Shown: positions 63,952 to 64,000 of the stretch, one piece after another
How positions within the stretch are numbered: the stretch's first letter is position 1
Layout: each line of letters opens with the position of its first letter
DNA from: Trichoplusia ni
Lineage: Eukaryota > Arthropoda > Insecta > Lepidoptera > Noctuidae
Direction: 5' to 3'
Length of the DNA stretch: 64,000 bases
NCBI RefSeq assembly: GCF_003590095.1
Contig: NC_039499.1
Span: forward strand, 4,216,001 to 4,280,000
Position numbers and translations under genes: made by a program
The notes under the pieces: generated by a model
What the model was told of the DNA's origin: nothing
Database searches by the model: none
Seen by the model: only the letters and a program-made list of their open reading frames with translations

Positions 63952-64000
63952 TTTGCTATAATATATTCGTGACGCTCCACGGGCGCTCGCGTGACAACTT

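Noticed and set aside
1..64000. CRISPR array, operon, phage or bacterial defence system
   Set aside because: No regularly spaced repeats or bacterial-type genes are present. All supported genes are spliced animal genes.

Overview
This is nuclear DNA of an insect, most likely a moth or butterfly. It is AT-rich, its genes have many short exons separated by GT-AG introns, and the introns carry several copies of repeats typical of Lepidoptera: tRNA-derived SINEs, Lep1-type Helitron ends, a CAGGG-type inverted-repeat MITE, a Penelope-like element and LINE debris. I cannot name the species from sequence alone. There are no bacterial-style operons, CRISPR arrays, rRNA genes or convincing stand-alone tRNA genes.

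Layout. (1) 1-22425, plus strand: the 3' part of a doublecortin + HELP + WD40 microtubule protein, the counterpart of Drosophila DCX-EMAP (CG42247). Nineteen exons could be joined in a single frame: 864 residues plus a stop, with the N-terminus outside the window. A 13.4-kb intron splits the first doublecortin domain. (2) 24343-26581, plus strand: a two-exon ALKBH4-type 2-oxoglutarate/Fe(II) dioxygenase, complete at 323 residues. (3) 29997-63951, minus strand: three tandem tetraspanin genes (304, 291 and 242 residues). Each has five coding exons with every junction in phase 0 and at the same places in the protein, so they arose by tandem duplication.

The rest is intron and intergenic DNA with mobile-element fragments. 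The best unexplained items are: two GC-richer patches in the large DCX-EMAP intron that look like alternative first exons compatible in phase with exon 2; an open frame of 61 codons ending at a good splice donor inside a tetraspanin intron; a degenerate hammerhead-like core shared by copies of a Penelope-like terminal repeat; and several perfect hairpins.

Functionally the genes are independent: a ciliary/cytoskeletal microtubule protein, a demethylase-family enzyme, and a cluster of membrane organisers. I found no clear sign of a new multi-gene system. All splice calls are read from sequence and protein continuity and have no transcript support.
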